Source: Gonapodya prolifera JEL478 (taxonomy: Eukaryota > Monoblepharomycota > Monoblepharidomycetes > Monoblepharidales > Gonapodyaceae). Taken from it: a DNA stretch of 64,000 nucleotides. The notes under the pieces were generated by a model. It made no database searches. It was not told the DNA's origin and was given only the letters and a program-made list of their open reading frames with translations. Position 1 is the first letter of the stretch. Each line of letters opens with the position of its first letter. The DNA lies in the NCBI GenBank assembly GCA_001574975.1, contig KQ965744.1:124001-188000 (forward strand), read 5' to 3'. A program made the translations under genes and the position numbers. This document shows, piece by piece, positions 34,846 through 46,086 of the stretch.

Positions 34846-36507
34846 ATGCCCTCCCCATCCACCTCAACCATCTCCTCCTTCCCCGACGAGCTCCTCGAAC
34901 ACATATTCCTCCACCTCCCACCGCGCGAATTCCACGTCACAGCACCACTCGTTTCGCGCCGCTGGAACCGCATCCTTCGCACTGCGCGGGACCCTCGCGG
35001 GCGATGCACATTGGGGATCGTCTTGACGTTCAAGTTCAAACCCGCGGGGCCAACTCCGCGCCCGATGCCCGTGAGGCTGTTCGAGAGGTTCCAACCCGTC
35101 GACTGGATCCCGGGCCCGGAATTGCAATCGCAATCGCAATTGCGTTCGCGTTCGCGGTCATACCTCGACCTTGCGGGAATGGTCTCGGTCGCAGCCTGGT
35201 TGCCCCGCGTGCCGAACCCGTGGGAGCGCGACTGGAACGATGACGACGACGACAACTCGGGCTGGGACTCAGACGCGGGCACGGGCACGGGCACAGGCAC
35301 GGGCAGAGGAACGGGCACACGCACAGGCACGAGAACAGCAACACGCACAGGCACGCCCATAGACACGCGCAACCTCCCTCCTCGCGGGTTCCCTACCGGC
35401 AACGCGCTCGCCGAGCATGTGTACGAGCTGGCGTCCCAAACGGCCAAGCTCCCTCTCGACGCGCTGCACCTGCAAGTCGTCTCGGCGTCGTGCGGGCAAG
35501 ATTTGGCGGTATGCATCAACGACGGGTACCGCAGAGTGATTGCCGACTGCGTGCGGATCCTCAGGCCGTGCAAACTGAATCTGAGCGGGGGGTACAGCTT
35601 TGTCGGAACCCCAGGAGCAGGCGTAGGCGGAGGGAGTGCACGTGCACGGCCACCACTCGTCCTGCCCTCCGTGACCTGCCTCACCGAATGTAACTACACA
35701 GCCTTCCACACGCAACAATGGCACCGCGCGTACCCTATCCGCTACTGCCCCGCCGCCACCGCGATGCACCTCGTCACGCCGCTGCCGTCCACGTACGAGC
35801 ATCCTTCCGTGTCGCGGTGGCACCAGCTGTCCCCCACAGCGGCGGCCGCGCTGGCGATCGATAATGACGCGGCAACGTCTCGTGTACGTGAACTGCGATG
35901 GGACTCGCCCGATTGGCGCGACGCAAATGCAATTTCGTGTTTGGCGCCGGGACCGCTCCCGATTGTGGGGTTCTGTGCGAGTTTGTTTCCCAACGTGGAG
36001 GTGTTTGGAACGCCCACGCTGAATGCGCTGCTTGACGCGTCTGGGCGTGTGTACACATCAATTGCGTGCGCTAATGTGAGGTCGTTCCCGTCCGTGACCC
36101 AACTGCGTGTCAAGGCGACCCTCTCGGACATGCTCAGCGGTGGTCTGCCCTCGCTTGGACGGTCGCTGCGCGCGGTGTTCCCCGGGGTTGAAGCAGTGCT
36201 CGTTCGTCTCAGCATGGCTGCATATTCTCCGGAGTCACAGGACTCGGAACTGGCCCTGACTCGTGTACGCTCCTGGCGAGCGTTCGTGGTGGGTCTCCAG
36301 GTCTCGCGTGTCACGTTTGCGTGGGAAAGCAAGGCGCCCGAGTGTGATGCGAGCAGCCACGCACTACGTAGTTTTGCTGCTGCCTTGCGAGAGACACTTG
36401 TTATGGCAGGCGTGGTTGTGGCGTGGTTGGGACCGGGAGGCGATGGACGTCCCTTGAAGGGAGAATGTTTGTCGTCGGTGTGGGCGGAGACACATCGGTT
36501 TGTTTGA
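34846..36507 (+). CDS. F-box protein with Gly-Thr repeat tract
   Basis: Intronless gene of about 553 codons from ATG 34846. The F-box is at residues about 9-50: SSFPDELLEHIFLHLPPREF then HVTAPLVSRRWNRILRTARD. This should bind SKP1 and recruit targets to an SCF ubiquitin ligase. The rest shows no clear LRR, WD or Kelch repeats. An insertion of Thr-Gly/Thr-Arg dipeptides (about residues 144-172) is encoded by a hexanucleotide-like repeat. The reading frame begins earlier in the same frame, but the chosen ATG directly precedes MPSPSTSTISSFPDEL. Convergent with the LRR gene (stop codons 120 bp apart). Confidence 0.85.
   Translation: MPSPSTSTISSFPDELLEHIFLHLPPREFHVTAPLVSRRWNRILRTARDPRGRCTLGIVLTFKFKPAGPTPRPMPVRLFERFQPVDWIPGPELQSQSQLRSRSRSYLDLAGMVSVAAWLPRVPNPWERDWNDDDDDNSGWDSDAGTGTGTGTGRGTGTRTGTRTATRTGTPIDTRNLPPRGFPTGNALAEHVYELASQTAKLPLDALHLQVVSASCGQDLAVCINDGYRRVIADCVRILRPCKLNLSGGYSFVGTPGAGVGGGSARARPPLVLPSVTCLTECNYTAFHTQQWHRAYPIRYCPAATAMHLVTPLPSTYEHPSVSRWHQLSPTAAAALAIDNDAATSRVRELRWDSPDWRDANAISCLAPGPLPIVGFCASLFPNVEVFGTPTLNALLDASGRVYTSIACANVRSFPSVTQLRVKATLSDMLSGGLPSLGRSLRAVFPGVEAVLVRLSMAAYSPESQDSELALTRVRSWRAFVVGLQVSRVTFAWESKAPECDASSHALRSFAAALRETLVMAGVVVAWLGPGGDGRPLKGECLSSVWAETHRFV
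35277..35365 (+). repeat. Imperfect GGCACG/GGCACA hexanucleotide microsatellite inside the F-box gene
   Basis: About 14 units of a six-base repeat encode alternating Gly-Thr and Arg-Thr. All units are multiples of three, so length changes keep frame. Allele-length variation is likely. Confidence 0.85.
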
Positions 36508-36626
36508 TTGACGTTGTTTTAACAAAAGTAAGACATTTTTTATAGTATCATTGAGTTGATATGTAAGAGATATGCGCTTTCGACGCCGAGCAGAGCAGAG
36601 TGACATTTCCGACAAAGAAGCCCTTG

Positions 36627-39220
36627 TCACGCAATTGGAGGCGCTCCTGAACTCAGGACGTTTCGTACGCTGTCTAACTGATCCCAGGTTTCATGCTCTC
36701 CACGTAAAGCTTGAGCCCAGGCGTTGTATCGGGAAAGGTCGAAATCATCAGGGTCGTAGTGCTCGGGTATTACCGAAAAGTTGAAATAGGCGTCTTTCTT
36801 CTTCGTCTTCTTCAATTTTTCCACCCTCTCCTTTTTCCGGGAAAAATGCTCACTGGTTCGCAATATCTTTGCAATGTCTTCAGCCTCCAAAAGAGTGACA
36901 ATATCTGGAATAAAATGGAGTTGAAGTGGTTCATATTTTCATTTGGGTCACGGAACAGTGCACTCACTGAATCCAAGATCAACACGTTGAAGTTCCATGT
37001 CCTCAACAATATGTCTTTGCGATTTCTCTGATGCCCTTGACAGTTAAGTTTGTACTCTTGAGATTCAAAGATGCCAGTACGCCATTCTTGAGAATAGCTT
37101 TGCAGAGTGTAGGAATGCACTTGTCGGTGATTTTGGGGTTGTCTTTTTAGCCATTAGGTGGTGCATTCGTGAAACTTGAAAGGGGAAATGATGTACCGTT
37201 TCGTGCATACCATAGAGCGACAGGTACTCCAGAGATTCGTTCCTCTTCAGTGCATCAGAAATGTAACGCACTCCATCATCGGTCACGTTACATCCTTTGA
37301 AAATAAAGGCAATGATGAGATACACTTGTGACCGAATAGATTTGTGACCAAACCCACCCGCCAGGGCCAACGTATCCAACTTCGCACCACGACCAGTGAG
37401 ACTGTCGACGATATGTTTCACACCCCTATCGCCAATGTAATAGTTATCTTCGAGCACTTTTTGAGCTGGGGGAATTTCGTCATAGTGGAACAACAAAATA
37501 CTCACTTGTAAGTTGGATCGAAAGTAAACTTTCTTTTGTTGCAATCACACGAGCAAGCGCCTCGGCCCCTTCGACGCCGATTTCATTGTCTAAAGGAGTT
37601 GATGGTCAATATTACCGTATTGGTCCCATTCTTGTGCACTTGCCACTGAGATAAAGCCTTTGAATCCTCCATCGTTGGTTATTCACGATCGCTTCCACCA
37701 AATCTTTGATTTCTTCATCGCCAAGTCGCTTTGAAGAGAGGTCTAGCGCCACAACTTTGGCAAACGTTCTGAGAGCAATACAAGCAATTTTGAACTCGAT
37801 CTTGGTGGATGTCCACCCTGGAAGTGACGGTTCATACATGAGCAGAAACATCAAGACTGCCGCACAGCACTTACGAGACAAGTCAGGATAAAGATCTTTT
37901 CGCATGCGCTCCACAGCCTCTGTCACACGAATCTCTGGTGCCTCACCCAACCGATGAATGATAACGGCTAAGCCAGTATCCAGCTCGTCCTTTAAAGCAT
38001 TAAAACGCTCCAGACTCTTCTTAGTGGACTCGACTTGATGCTTTTGGAGGTATTGTTCCACTTCTTTCATCAACGTGAGGGAGTCGGTGGTAATGTTCAC
38101 CAGGGCGGCAAGTTCTTGCCTCATCTGTTTCGTGCTAGAAGAGAGCTCGTTCAAATCGTTTTGCAAGCAAATCTTGATATCATCCATTGTAAATTTGAAT
38201 TTCTTCATGTCCTCGGTGCCATGCCTGAGATGTCCGACCTGGTAAAACGACAATGAAGTGAATTCCATGCAAATCAGAGAGCATCTCTGTGCCTACCACC
38301 AAAGCGTCGACAAGGTTATCTAATTTTTCACCAAATTCCATCATCTTCTTTTGGGCGTGATCTGCCCTGGCAAACTGTTTGAACCAGTTCTCTCGACTAA
38401 AACCATCCAGGTACTCTTCGACATCAAACATAAAGCTGAGAAAGAATTGTTTCTATCTTTCAATTACCTGTTGATGCCCAATGAGCGATGCCACACACCT
38501 GACCAGCTCACGTTCAATGAATTTGTAGCCATGATCACCTTTCTGCAATGGTGGCATGCACGCATCAATTTTTTTTTCGAGCGCATTGCGGACTTCCTCT
38601 GAGGTCCTTTTGCCTTCCCATTTTCTTTCATTTTCACAAATGCAAAGGATATGTTAAGGCAATGCGCGAATCAGGCACTTCTCACTCACAGTTTCAGCCA
38701 ATTGATGGCATTTTTCCAGTCGCGGATGGCGCTTTCACGGTAGCATGGCCTTGTCCCGGCCCCTGAAACGAATATCGTCAAACAGTTTGGTTGATGCGAT
38801 GGAATGGAGGGCACCCATCACGCACTCGCGGGACTCCACGTAGAGATCTGTTACTTGCTCAAAGTCCAAAGTGCACACAAGGAAGCTGATCCGCTGGGCG
38901 AGACCCCATGCCAGGTTCTTGTTCTTGCTGACTTTGGCGGCCGTCTCGTACACGAAAAGCATGACTTGCCAGATACATTCGAGCCCAGGTGCACCGATGA
39001 CTAATTTCACCGTTGGTACGAATTTTTTTCCGAATTCTTGCACGACGGTTTTCGAGAAGTCCGTGACGGAATCTGAAAGCTCGCTCCATTCCTTGGGCGG
39101 CTCTCCGAGAGCACGTAAGGCCGGGTGAATGACTAGCTCAACTTTAAGAGTTTTATCATTGGGGGATGCGATTGGCTCCGGAATGCCATGTTGCTGGCGG
39201 TCGATTAAAGGTTGGGACAT
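36627..39220 (-). CDS. Leucine-rich-repeat protein with helical N-terminal half
   Basis: The ATG at 39220 opens MSQPLIDRQQHGIPEPIASP. The N-terminal exon is mostly helical (ELSDSVTDFSKTVVQEFGKK, KVSKNKNLAWGLAQRISFLV). Further exons hold EEYLDGFSRENWFKQFARAD, a coiled coil (DLNELSSSTKQMRQELAALV, EVEQYLQKHQVESTKKSLER) and VVALDLSSKRLGDEEIKDLV. Then come about five ribonuclease-inhibitor-type LRRs: RIQRLYLS/DNEIGVEGAEA, YYIGDRGVKHIVDSL, GCNVTDDGVRYISDALKRNE, NPKITDKCIPTLCKAI and STNLTVKGIREI. Each LRR is on its own short exon, typical of this repeat type. A charged tail (KKERVEKLKKTKKK) ends the protein at GAPPIA. No NACHT or NB-ARC motif is seen. Probably a protein-binding scaffold. The precise role is unknown. 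Confidence 0.8.
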
Positions 39221-40229
39221 GGGAGGCGACTAAGATCAAAGAGAGAATGAATGCAATATCTCACGCTCGCAGTCGTCGCGCAGCGCTGAGTTTGCGGGGG
39301 CGATCGCTGGGTATGCGCTCGCCAAGTGAAGAAATGAATAGAATCTGCGGTCTGCCTGGGACTAAGCCCGACCCCAACCCTCTACCTTACTGAAACAGGG
39401 TAACAGCAACCTTTCTTTTGCACATTAATTTGCACTGAAGAACTCAAGAACATGCGGCGCGGAAGGAAATTTTTTGGAGGGGGGTGGGGATCTTAAGACA
39501 TGAGGGGATTGAGATTTCACTCGTGCGTTGGGAGCGCGTTCTCCATCGACACATGTTGACATATGTATGCATACCAGAGTGTTTTTGGTGTGTACATGAG
39601 AAGTATTGACTTCCAGTTCCACCCATTGGAGTGAAGGGAGATCGTACAAGGCATGCCCTTCTCCATTGTTGGAGAACTGGCCCAGAAAATTTCATGGTGT
39701 CTTCTACCCACCAAGCGGTACTAACGAGGCGAAGACGAGATAGGCGCTATTGGTACACAGTACCGTCGAGGTGAAGACGAGACAGGCACTTTAGGTAGCA
39801 CAGGTTTCCATCCCCTGAGTGCGTATTTCACCATGAACTTCGATTGTAAACACGTGCATTACCTCAGCGAGAGTCTCGGCGATGGCAGGACCTGGGTTTA
39901 GTGTCGGTAGTATCCTCGAAATCATAAGCACTCGAGTCTTTGGGACTTTGAACTAAACATAAATGGACAACTTCGATGCTAGGTCATTATTTCCACGGGA
40001 AAATTGGAGCAAGGGGGAGTTTATTGGTTGGCAGTGACCGGTATTGTGTGAAGCGACGGATCAAGGAGGGGTCAAACCAAGCCCTCGCGCTGGCAAAACC
40101 GTGTCCATGTGCTTTTTTAATCTGTCCGCAATTTCTGGTCGTAATGATCTTGTGAGGACAGCTGTTGCATTCGACTGTGGCCGCCATTTTGTTGGATACC
40201 ATTTCCGCTGGTCGCACCCTCCGCGCACG
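39221..40229. other. Intergenic stretch with one short tandem repeat
   Basis: No supportable gene. It separates the divergently transcribed LRR gene and the uS2m gene, so it should contain both promoters. The only structure is the 42-nt repeat listed at 39717. Confidence 0.6.
39717..39791. repeat. Two-copy tandem repeat, 42-nt period
   Basis: The unit GAGGCGAAGACGAGATAGGC (39727) recurs as GAGGTGAAGACGAGACAGGC (39769), with matching flanks (GGTAC before, GC/AC-T after). Confidence 0.75.
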
Positions 40230-41381
40230 ATGGCCACGCGTGTCTCCAGGTCGTCGCTTGGTGCGATCGTCTCGCGTGCATCCCGCTCGCTCGAATCTGC
40301 GCCTGCCTGTGCTGCCATCTCCTCCGCTCCGTCCTCAGTTGTGTCCTCTACTCGCTCTCTGTCCTCCAATCCTCCCCGACTCCAATCATCTCGCTCTTCC
40401 CAGCCATCCTTGTCTTCCCTCCCCCCTCCTCCGTATCCCTGGGCCGTCTCTCCTCCCACTCCGGCAGCTCTCCCGGCCCAACATGCTCTCTCCATCCCCG
40501 CACTCCTCGCGGCCAACCTCCACATCGGTCACTCCGCCAAACTCCTCAACCCGTACATGCTCCCCCACATCTACGGCACCAGGCATGGCGTGCACGTCAT
40601 AAACCTCGAGCGCACACTGCAACTTCTCAGACGGGCAGCAGCTGTTGTCAGAGAGGTCGCAATCGCAGGGGGCTGCATCGTCTTTGTTGCCGGACGCACG
40701 TGGCAGCGCAAGATTGCCGTCGACGCCGCACGGGGATCTGGCACGTACTTTGTCGACATGTGGAAGCCAGGCATCATTTCCAACCGCGAAAGGGTGCTCA
40801 AGCGCAGCGCACAGTTCGACAGCTCGCGTGTCCTCCTCCCATCCCCGGTCGACGACCTGGAAGCCAACCCTGAAGACGCCGACCCCTCCGACCCCACAAT
40901 TCCCGCCGTCGACTTACCTCCTCCTCCCCGCTCGGGCCTCGGCGCCTCTTCGATCGAATCGGCCCCACTCCTACACACGCCCTCCCTCCTCATCCTCCTA
41001 TCCCTCCCACCCCTCGTTCCTGCGGCACTCGAGGCCGCGTCACACACCGTTCCCACCATCGCCCTCGTCGACACGGACGCCGACCCCCGCCTAGTCACCT
41101 ACGCAGTACCAGGAAACGACGACGGCGCGCCGGGCGTGGAGCTGTTTGCGGCCGTGCTGGCCCAGAGTGCCAGGGATGGCTTTGAAGTCCGTGCGCAGGC
41201 GATTGAGGAGGCGAGGGAGGGCAGAGCGGTGCAGATGGCTAGACGCTCGTCGGTTTCGGACTGGGATAGGAGAGGAACCCCGGCCCAGGCTCAAGCGCAA
41301 GCTCAGGCCCAGGCTCAGGCGTCGCGCGAGGCGTTGTTGAGGTTCGCGGGAAGGTCGAGCGAACCAGAGCGTGCAGAGTAG
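40230..41381 (+). CDS. MRP4: Mitochondrial small-subunit ribosomal protein uS2m
   Basis: Component of the mitoribosome small subunit. Intronless, from ATG 40230 (MATRVSRSSLGAIVSRASRS). The first 60 or so residues are rich in Ser, Arg and Ala with no acidic cluster, as in mitochondrial presequences. The uS2 core is clear: LLAANLHIGHSAKLLNPYML, IYGTRHGVHVINLERTLQLL, GGCIVFVAGRTWQ, GTYFVDMWKPGIISN, LLILLSLPPLVPAALEAASH and TIALVDTDADPRLVTYAVPG NDD, which match the S2 RNA-binding segments. An Asp/Pro-rich insertion splits the domain. The C-terminal tail has a Gln-Ala dipeptide repeat (six QA units) and ends SSEPERAE. Confidence 0.9.
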   Translation: MATRVSRSSLGAIVSRASRSLESAPACAAISSAPSSVVSSTRSLSSNPPRLQSSRSSQPSLSSLPPPPYPWAVSPPTPAALPAQHALSIPALLAANLHIGHSAKLLNPYMLPHIYGTRHGVHVINLERTLQLLRRAAAVVREVAIAGGCIVFVAGRTWQRKIAVDAARGSGTYFVDMWKPGIISNRERVLKRSAQFDSSRVLLPSPVDDLEANPEDADPSDPTIPAVDLPPPPRSGLGASSIESAPLLHTPSLLILLSLPPLVPAALEAASHTVPTIALVDTDADPRLVTYAVPGNDDGAPGVELFAAVLAQSARDGFEVRAQAIEEAREGRAVQMARRSSVSDWDRRGTPAQAQAQAQAQAQASREALLRFAGRSSEPERAE

Positions 41382-41641
41382 AGATGCTATGACGAACGCT
41401 GTATCTTGGGGGTTCTTTTGTGAATATGAAAGAGTTCCCATATCCTTGTCGACGTTGAGTATGTGGTTTGAGATCGTAGGAGGGCAATGAACAGGTGGAG
41501 CGGCGCATCAATTTGAAGGTTGAGATGACGATGATAACGATTTCTCATTACCCATCCCACAAAAGTTGTCCGAAACTATTATGAACTGAATTGATATTAT
41601 TAGAAAGGAACATTACTTCCCCTCCTACCGCCTCTCCCTTC

Positions 41642-44390
41642 TCACGCGGCCACGTGGGCTTCCGCATCCGTCTTCTTCTCGCCCTCCACATGTCCCGACA
41701 CCACACCGCCGTTCTCCCTCTGCCACTTGCGGGCCTGGTTGTTCTGCAACCTCAGCGCGAGGGGCACGAAGGCGTACAGGACGACCCCGATGGCGAAGAA
41801 GATGGTGGAGAGCGTCAGGCCGGGCACGTATTGTGGGGCGTCGGAGTTGGGGAAGAGGAAAGGGCTGATGGGTGTGAAGGTTCATGTGTGCAAAGGTAAT
41901 GGTGTGGTGAGGAGAATGGTGTGAAGGAAGGATGGGGTGGGAAGACTTACGCGATGATGGAGGCGATGGCTTGGCACACAAGCAGGGACGAGATTCCAAT
42001 ACCCACTTGGGTGGCGCCTTTGAGTGTCGTACCGCCTTAAGTGAACGAGTTGGTTAGATAATCTATTTCACAGGACAGAACACATGTGAGATCATCACTC
42101 ACGGAAGTTCACAAATACGGGGTAGGCGCCAACCTGGATTGCAACGAGGTTGAAACGATGTCAACGTAAGTACTTGAAAAATGAGGAAGAAGAATCTACC
42201 CACTTGCAACGATGTCATGAAGTAGAGACCATAACGAGCGTTGTTCGAAATGAATCCCGCGCTGTCATCGTTCAACGGAATGAGCACTCTTCGTGTGGAC
42301 TTCGCCAAAGTGAACAATCACCTTGTGGCGCTTGGCGGGTCCCTCGCCGCGAACACTTGGAGTGCGTATCCCAAAGTGGAAACAATCCCCGGGATGAGTC
42401 CGTGCCAGACACGTTCACGTGTGTAGTCGCTGTGGGAACTCCATGCTACGTAGTAGAAGGCGCCCATGAAGTTGGGCCAGGCCGATGCGAGGTTCTGGGA
42501 TATTCCGGTTTCGATAAGAATGGGCTCGACAACTATTTTAAACGACTTGTTTAACTCACGGCGGAGAGCGATGTGGTGTAACCCAAACCGCTAGCAAAGA
42601 GAGAAACAAGGTATTGTAACGAGAGCGCGTGAGACGCGGAAATGTGAATGCAATGAATCCATACTCACAATAAGATCGAAGGGAGGAAGTTGGCGGCACC
42701 GAGAATTCCAATAGATGCGCAGATGTAGGTCAACATGAACTGTTGGTGACAAATCGATGAGTTTCAATCATCGTCGCCAGAGAGTCAGCGAAAACTTACA
42801 AGCCAGTGGGCGGGCTGTGTGAACACAGAGATGGCTTCTTCCCAGACGAAAGTCTTGTCGTTCATGGAGGGAGCGTGGGCTGGCATTCGACGGATGGCGA
42901 TGCTGCAAGGAGGGACTTTGTGTAAGTCGTGGCCGTTCCCACCATGGCAAACTATACCCACTCTTGCTCCTCGGGCGTCAAGTAAGTAGTGGGAGAGTGA
43001 GGGAACTCCAAGAGCAAGAAGAAGGCGGCGACGCCGAGGATAACGGCGGGGATACCCTGCGAATTGTGCAGTTGGATCAGAGGCATTCCCTCAATGCAGA
43101 CACTGACAAAGTACACACCTCGATAATGAACACCCATTGCCAAGCTTTGAGACCGCCCACTCCGTTCCTATTGTCAGTGCATTTAGGTGAAGCTCAAGCA
43201 AACGTCAAAGAACCAGTAGGTGGTTGGAATATCAACGCACAGTTTTTCCATGGCGAGCGCAAGAAGACCGGACACACCACCTTTAACAGCAACGTTGGTG
43301 TTACACCGTTCATTGAAATACTTCGAAACTCGGCATGACTTACCAGCGCAGCCCGATGCGGCGTAAAAGACACCATTGCGGAAAGCCTTCTCAGTCGGCT
43401 TGAACCAGAAACTGCAATGAAATCATTATAAGCTTCGAGGCAGTCATAGTCGAGTTCAAGCCTCGTGATACTCACGAGAAGTAGTAGAAGACACCTGGGA
43501 TGAGCCCTGCCTCGCAAAGACCGAGGAAAAATCGGGCGGCGAGCAGCCCTGCAGCGTTCTTGACTGCGGCCATGCAAATGACTACGATGCCCCAGGACAC
43601 CATCTGAATTTTTTTGTCCGTTGATAGAGTTTCGGTAGACTCCAAGTGTTTGAATCACTTACAATTCTCGCGAGCCTATGAGTGTGAAATAAAACAGGTC
43701 ACACCACGACTAGCAGATATGACGCCACGATTGAACGTACCAGATACGAGCGGAGAACTTTTTCAACCTGAGAAAACGACGCTAGCATTACTCTCTGCTT
43801 AACCTTCAGCGCCTTTTCACAATACTCACGCAATGTTACTCGGGATCTCGCCCACTAAGAATCCAAAGAAAGCCAGAGATATAGCCCAGTTATACTCAAC
43901 CCCTTGAGTGCCGAGACTTTTTTCAATAGAGTCTTCGGTTCTGATCAGAAAAAACCCGTCGGAAATTGGCAAATCTAGAATGATGAACAAATTCATACCC
44001 GGTGCTGGCAGGGGAAACGCAATGAGGGACAATGCGGATACCAAAGGTCAGCGAGACTCACTTCAAGACTTTTACGTTAGCGAGGTTGACACGGTCGATG
44101 TAAGCGATGATGTACATAAAGCTGAGACAGATTGCTGTGTCTCAGTTTGACTAAAACACGGAGAAGGCGAGTATAACTCACAAGACGATGGTTGTAATTC
44201 GAAGGTCCAGCTTCCGAACTGCGGATTTGAGTGTTGTCAGTACTCTCACGACTTGGAGACCGGGCAAATGCGAATTACGAACCAAGTCTGCGTTCGACAG
44301 CCGGGTCCCACGATACTGGCGGTCTATCAGAGTGGGTCGTTTTTAATGAAACGCCGACAGTTGAACAGTGGCGATTCTAAGCAAACACAC
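41642..44390 (-). CDS. MFS permease, anion:cation symporter type (allantoate/nicotinate-like); start unresolved
   Basis: Twelve-helix plasma-membrane transporter of the ACS/Dal5-Tna1 group. Exons in order give WDPAVERRL/VRKLDLRITTIV, SFMYIIAYIDRVNLANVKVL (conserved helix 1), SLGTQGVEYNWAISLAFFGF, LVGEIPSNIA, SARIW, RIVSWGIVVICMAAVKNAAG, CEAGLIPGVFYYFS, FWFKPTEKAFRNGVFYAASG, WQWVFIIEGIPAVILGVAAF FLL, HWLFMLTYICASIGILGAAN, a C-terminal half split into many short exons, and the end LTLSTIFFAIGVVLYAFVPL ALR with a hydrophilic tail (SGHVEGEKKTDAEAHVAA). About 14 introns are present. The first coding exon upstream of PPVSWDPAV was not found with certainty. Candidates lie up to 44545. Substrate is inferred only from the family and could be any small carboxylate. 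Confidence 0.85.
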
Positions 44391-44549
44391 AATTGTTTGT
44401 CTTCTTCTGTCTCGAGACTTCCATCTGAACCACGAGCGGGTCGCAGAAATAGGCGAATATCGTAGCTTCCCGTCTCGACAACATCGCGGGGACTGCAGGA
44501 GGGGTCGACAGAGGGGCGGTCCTTGTGAGTGTTGTTCTCCCACGTCACG

Positions 44550-45554
44550 CTGAACGTTTTGAATTCACCCGTAGTAAGGCATGGTGGAGTGTATTGCGGG
44601 AGCAGACTTCCGCGGTTTTTGAAGGAGCTCTGGACCGCGTGCCGCCGGCAAAAACGCTCCCGACGACAAGGAGTTTTGTACCCAATCGAGCCTCATGCCT
44701 CAAAACAGAAACTTTGCCCTACCTCTCCCTTCCTCCCAGAATGGCCGAAAAATCACATCGACAGACATTCTCAGTGGCTGTATGCTCACTAATAACAAAC
44801 CCCCTTGGCTGACGTAATTACATCAAATTCATGACATGTGGGGGGCCGCAGCAATAGTGCCGGGAGACAGCCCCCCGGGAGACGTCGGGAAAGCTGCGAT
44901 TGGTACAGGTTATGAAAACGACAACCGTCAAATTCCGCATTGTCGCAAGACCAAAGCACATGGGACGAATATATTGCACACTCCCGTCCTCTCTGGTTTT
45001 CCAGGCTAGAAAGGTGAGACATCAACCAGAATGGACAGCAGCGGGTTCATTCAACCTAGCCATAAAATGGCACCTTTGAGTACAGAGGGACTTTGCGGTC
45101 AAAATCTAATTTTTCGGCTAACATATTGGCAAAGTCAGATTTCGACTTGGCAAAGTTAAATCTCCCTTCTCACCTTAATTCTGGCCTGCTTACATGCGAT
45201 AGGAGATTTGACCATGGAAATGCATAGAAAGTACCAATGAGCATGAAGAAATGTTTGAGAAGGTTGCCGAAAGTTGGCGATGAATTTGTGCTACATCCAT
45301 ATGTCGTACGACACAGAACAGAGTGTCATCGGTTAAGATGACCATAAAGGGAATCATTTGTGAAATTACCGGTAGTTTCTAGACATTATACAGTATCTAT
45401 GTACATTATTGGCAACGGAGCTCGTAAAACGGTGATTCTAATGTGGGGCCGATATGACCCAACTCTCTCTACGAGACTTCTTTCACACGAATTCCTCAGC
45501 AGTATGTCCAATATGATGTCCAAACTCTTGGCACTCAATCCTCGGCCCTGGACT
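44550..45554. other. Intergenic stretch without a supportable gene
   Basis: No long coding frame and no RNA gene recognised. A G6/C6 stem is possible at about 44841-44876 (GGGGGG...CCCCCC). A short repeat TTGGCAAAGT occurs twice near 45128 and 45149. Probably the promoter of the MFS gene and spacer. Confidence 0.5.
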
Positions 45555-45989
45555 CTACGACCCCAGTGTCCGAAAAGCGTCGAGGGTACTACGGTAACAC
45601 TCCGCAAACATTGTGTGGTCTTTCTGCTCTTTCGTAAGAATGGAAACTTCGCTCGAGATAGCTGCCTGAGTGGGCGTGGCTGTTGAAGGTGAGACCTTCT
45701 GAAGTCGGAGAATGGAGATGTCAGACCAAAACCGGCGGTGAAAGCGTCGAGGAGTGCTCACCTTCGCCTCCGACGAATTATGTTCGTCCAGAGCACCTCC
45801 TTGCTCATTCCTAAGGCCAACCATCTGGAGAGTGGCTGGAGAGTCCAACAACTCTCTGAGCTCTGCATCTCGAGCGATTTGCCCCTTCACCCGTTTCTTT
45901 CCCGAACCATTAGCCGATGCGCGAGAAGATGGCGAGAATCTGTGGGCCTTCGCCGCCTTTTTCTGGCTGGAAGCCGCGATTCCGGGCAT
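45555..45989 (-). CDS. Small hypothetical protein divergent from RLP24
   Basis: Not recognised. ATG 45989 gives [20 protein letters not shown], then [20 protein letters not shown] and [19 protein letters not shown]. An intron (GTGAGC...TTCAG) leads to [20 protein letters not shown] then [20 protein letters not shown] and AFRTLGS*. The product is about 120 residues, basic at the N-terminus and mildly helical at the C-terminus. It starts 97 bp from RLP24 on the opposite strand, so the two may share a promoter. Confidence 0.55.
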   Translation of the reverse strand: MPGIAASSQKKAAKAHRFSPSSRASANGSGKKRVKGQIARDAELRELLDSPATLQMVGLRNEQGGALDEHNSSEAKVSTPRRFHRRFWSDISILRLQKVSPSTATPTQAAISSEVSILTKEQKDHTMFAECYRSTLDAFRTLGS

Positions 45990-46086
45990 TGGGAAAGCTT
46001 CGTGGCGGCTGCTGTGGCCACTGATCCACTTTGAAGAGAAAATTATTCGTTTCCCGTTGAACTCGCACTGTGACTCTCGCTTCGAG

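Noticed and set aside
44841-44876. G6/C6 hairpin as a structured RNA
   Set aside because: A single short stem with no further conserved structure.
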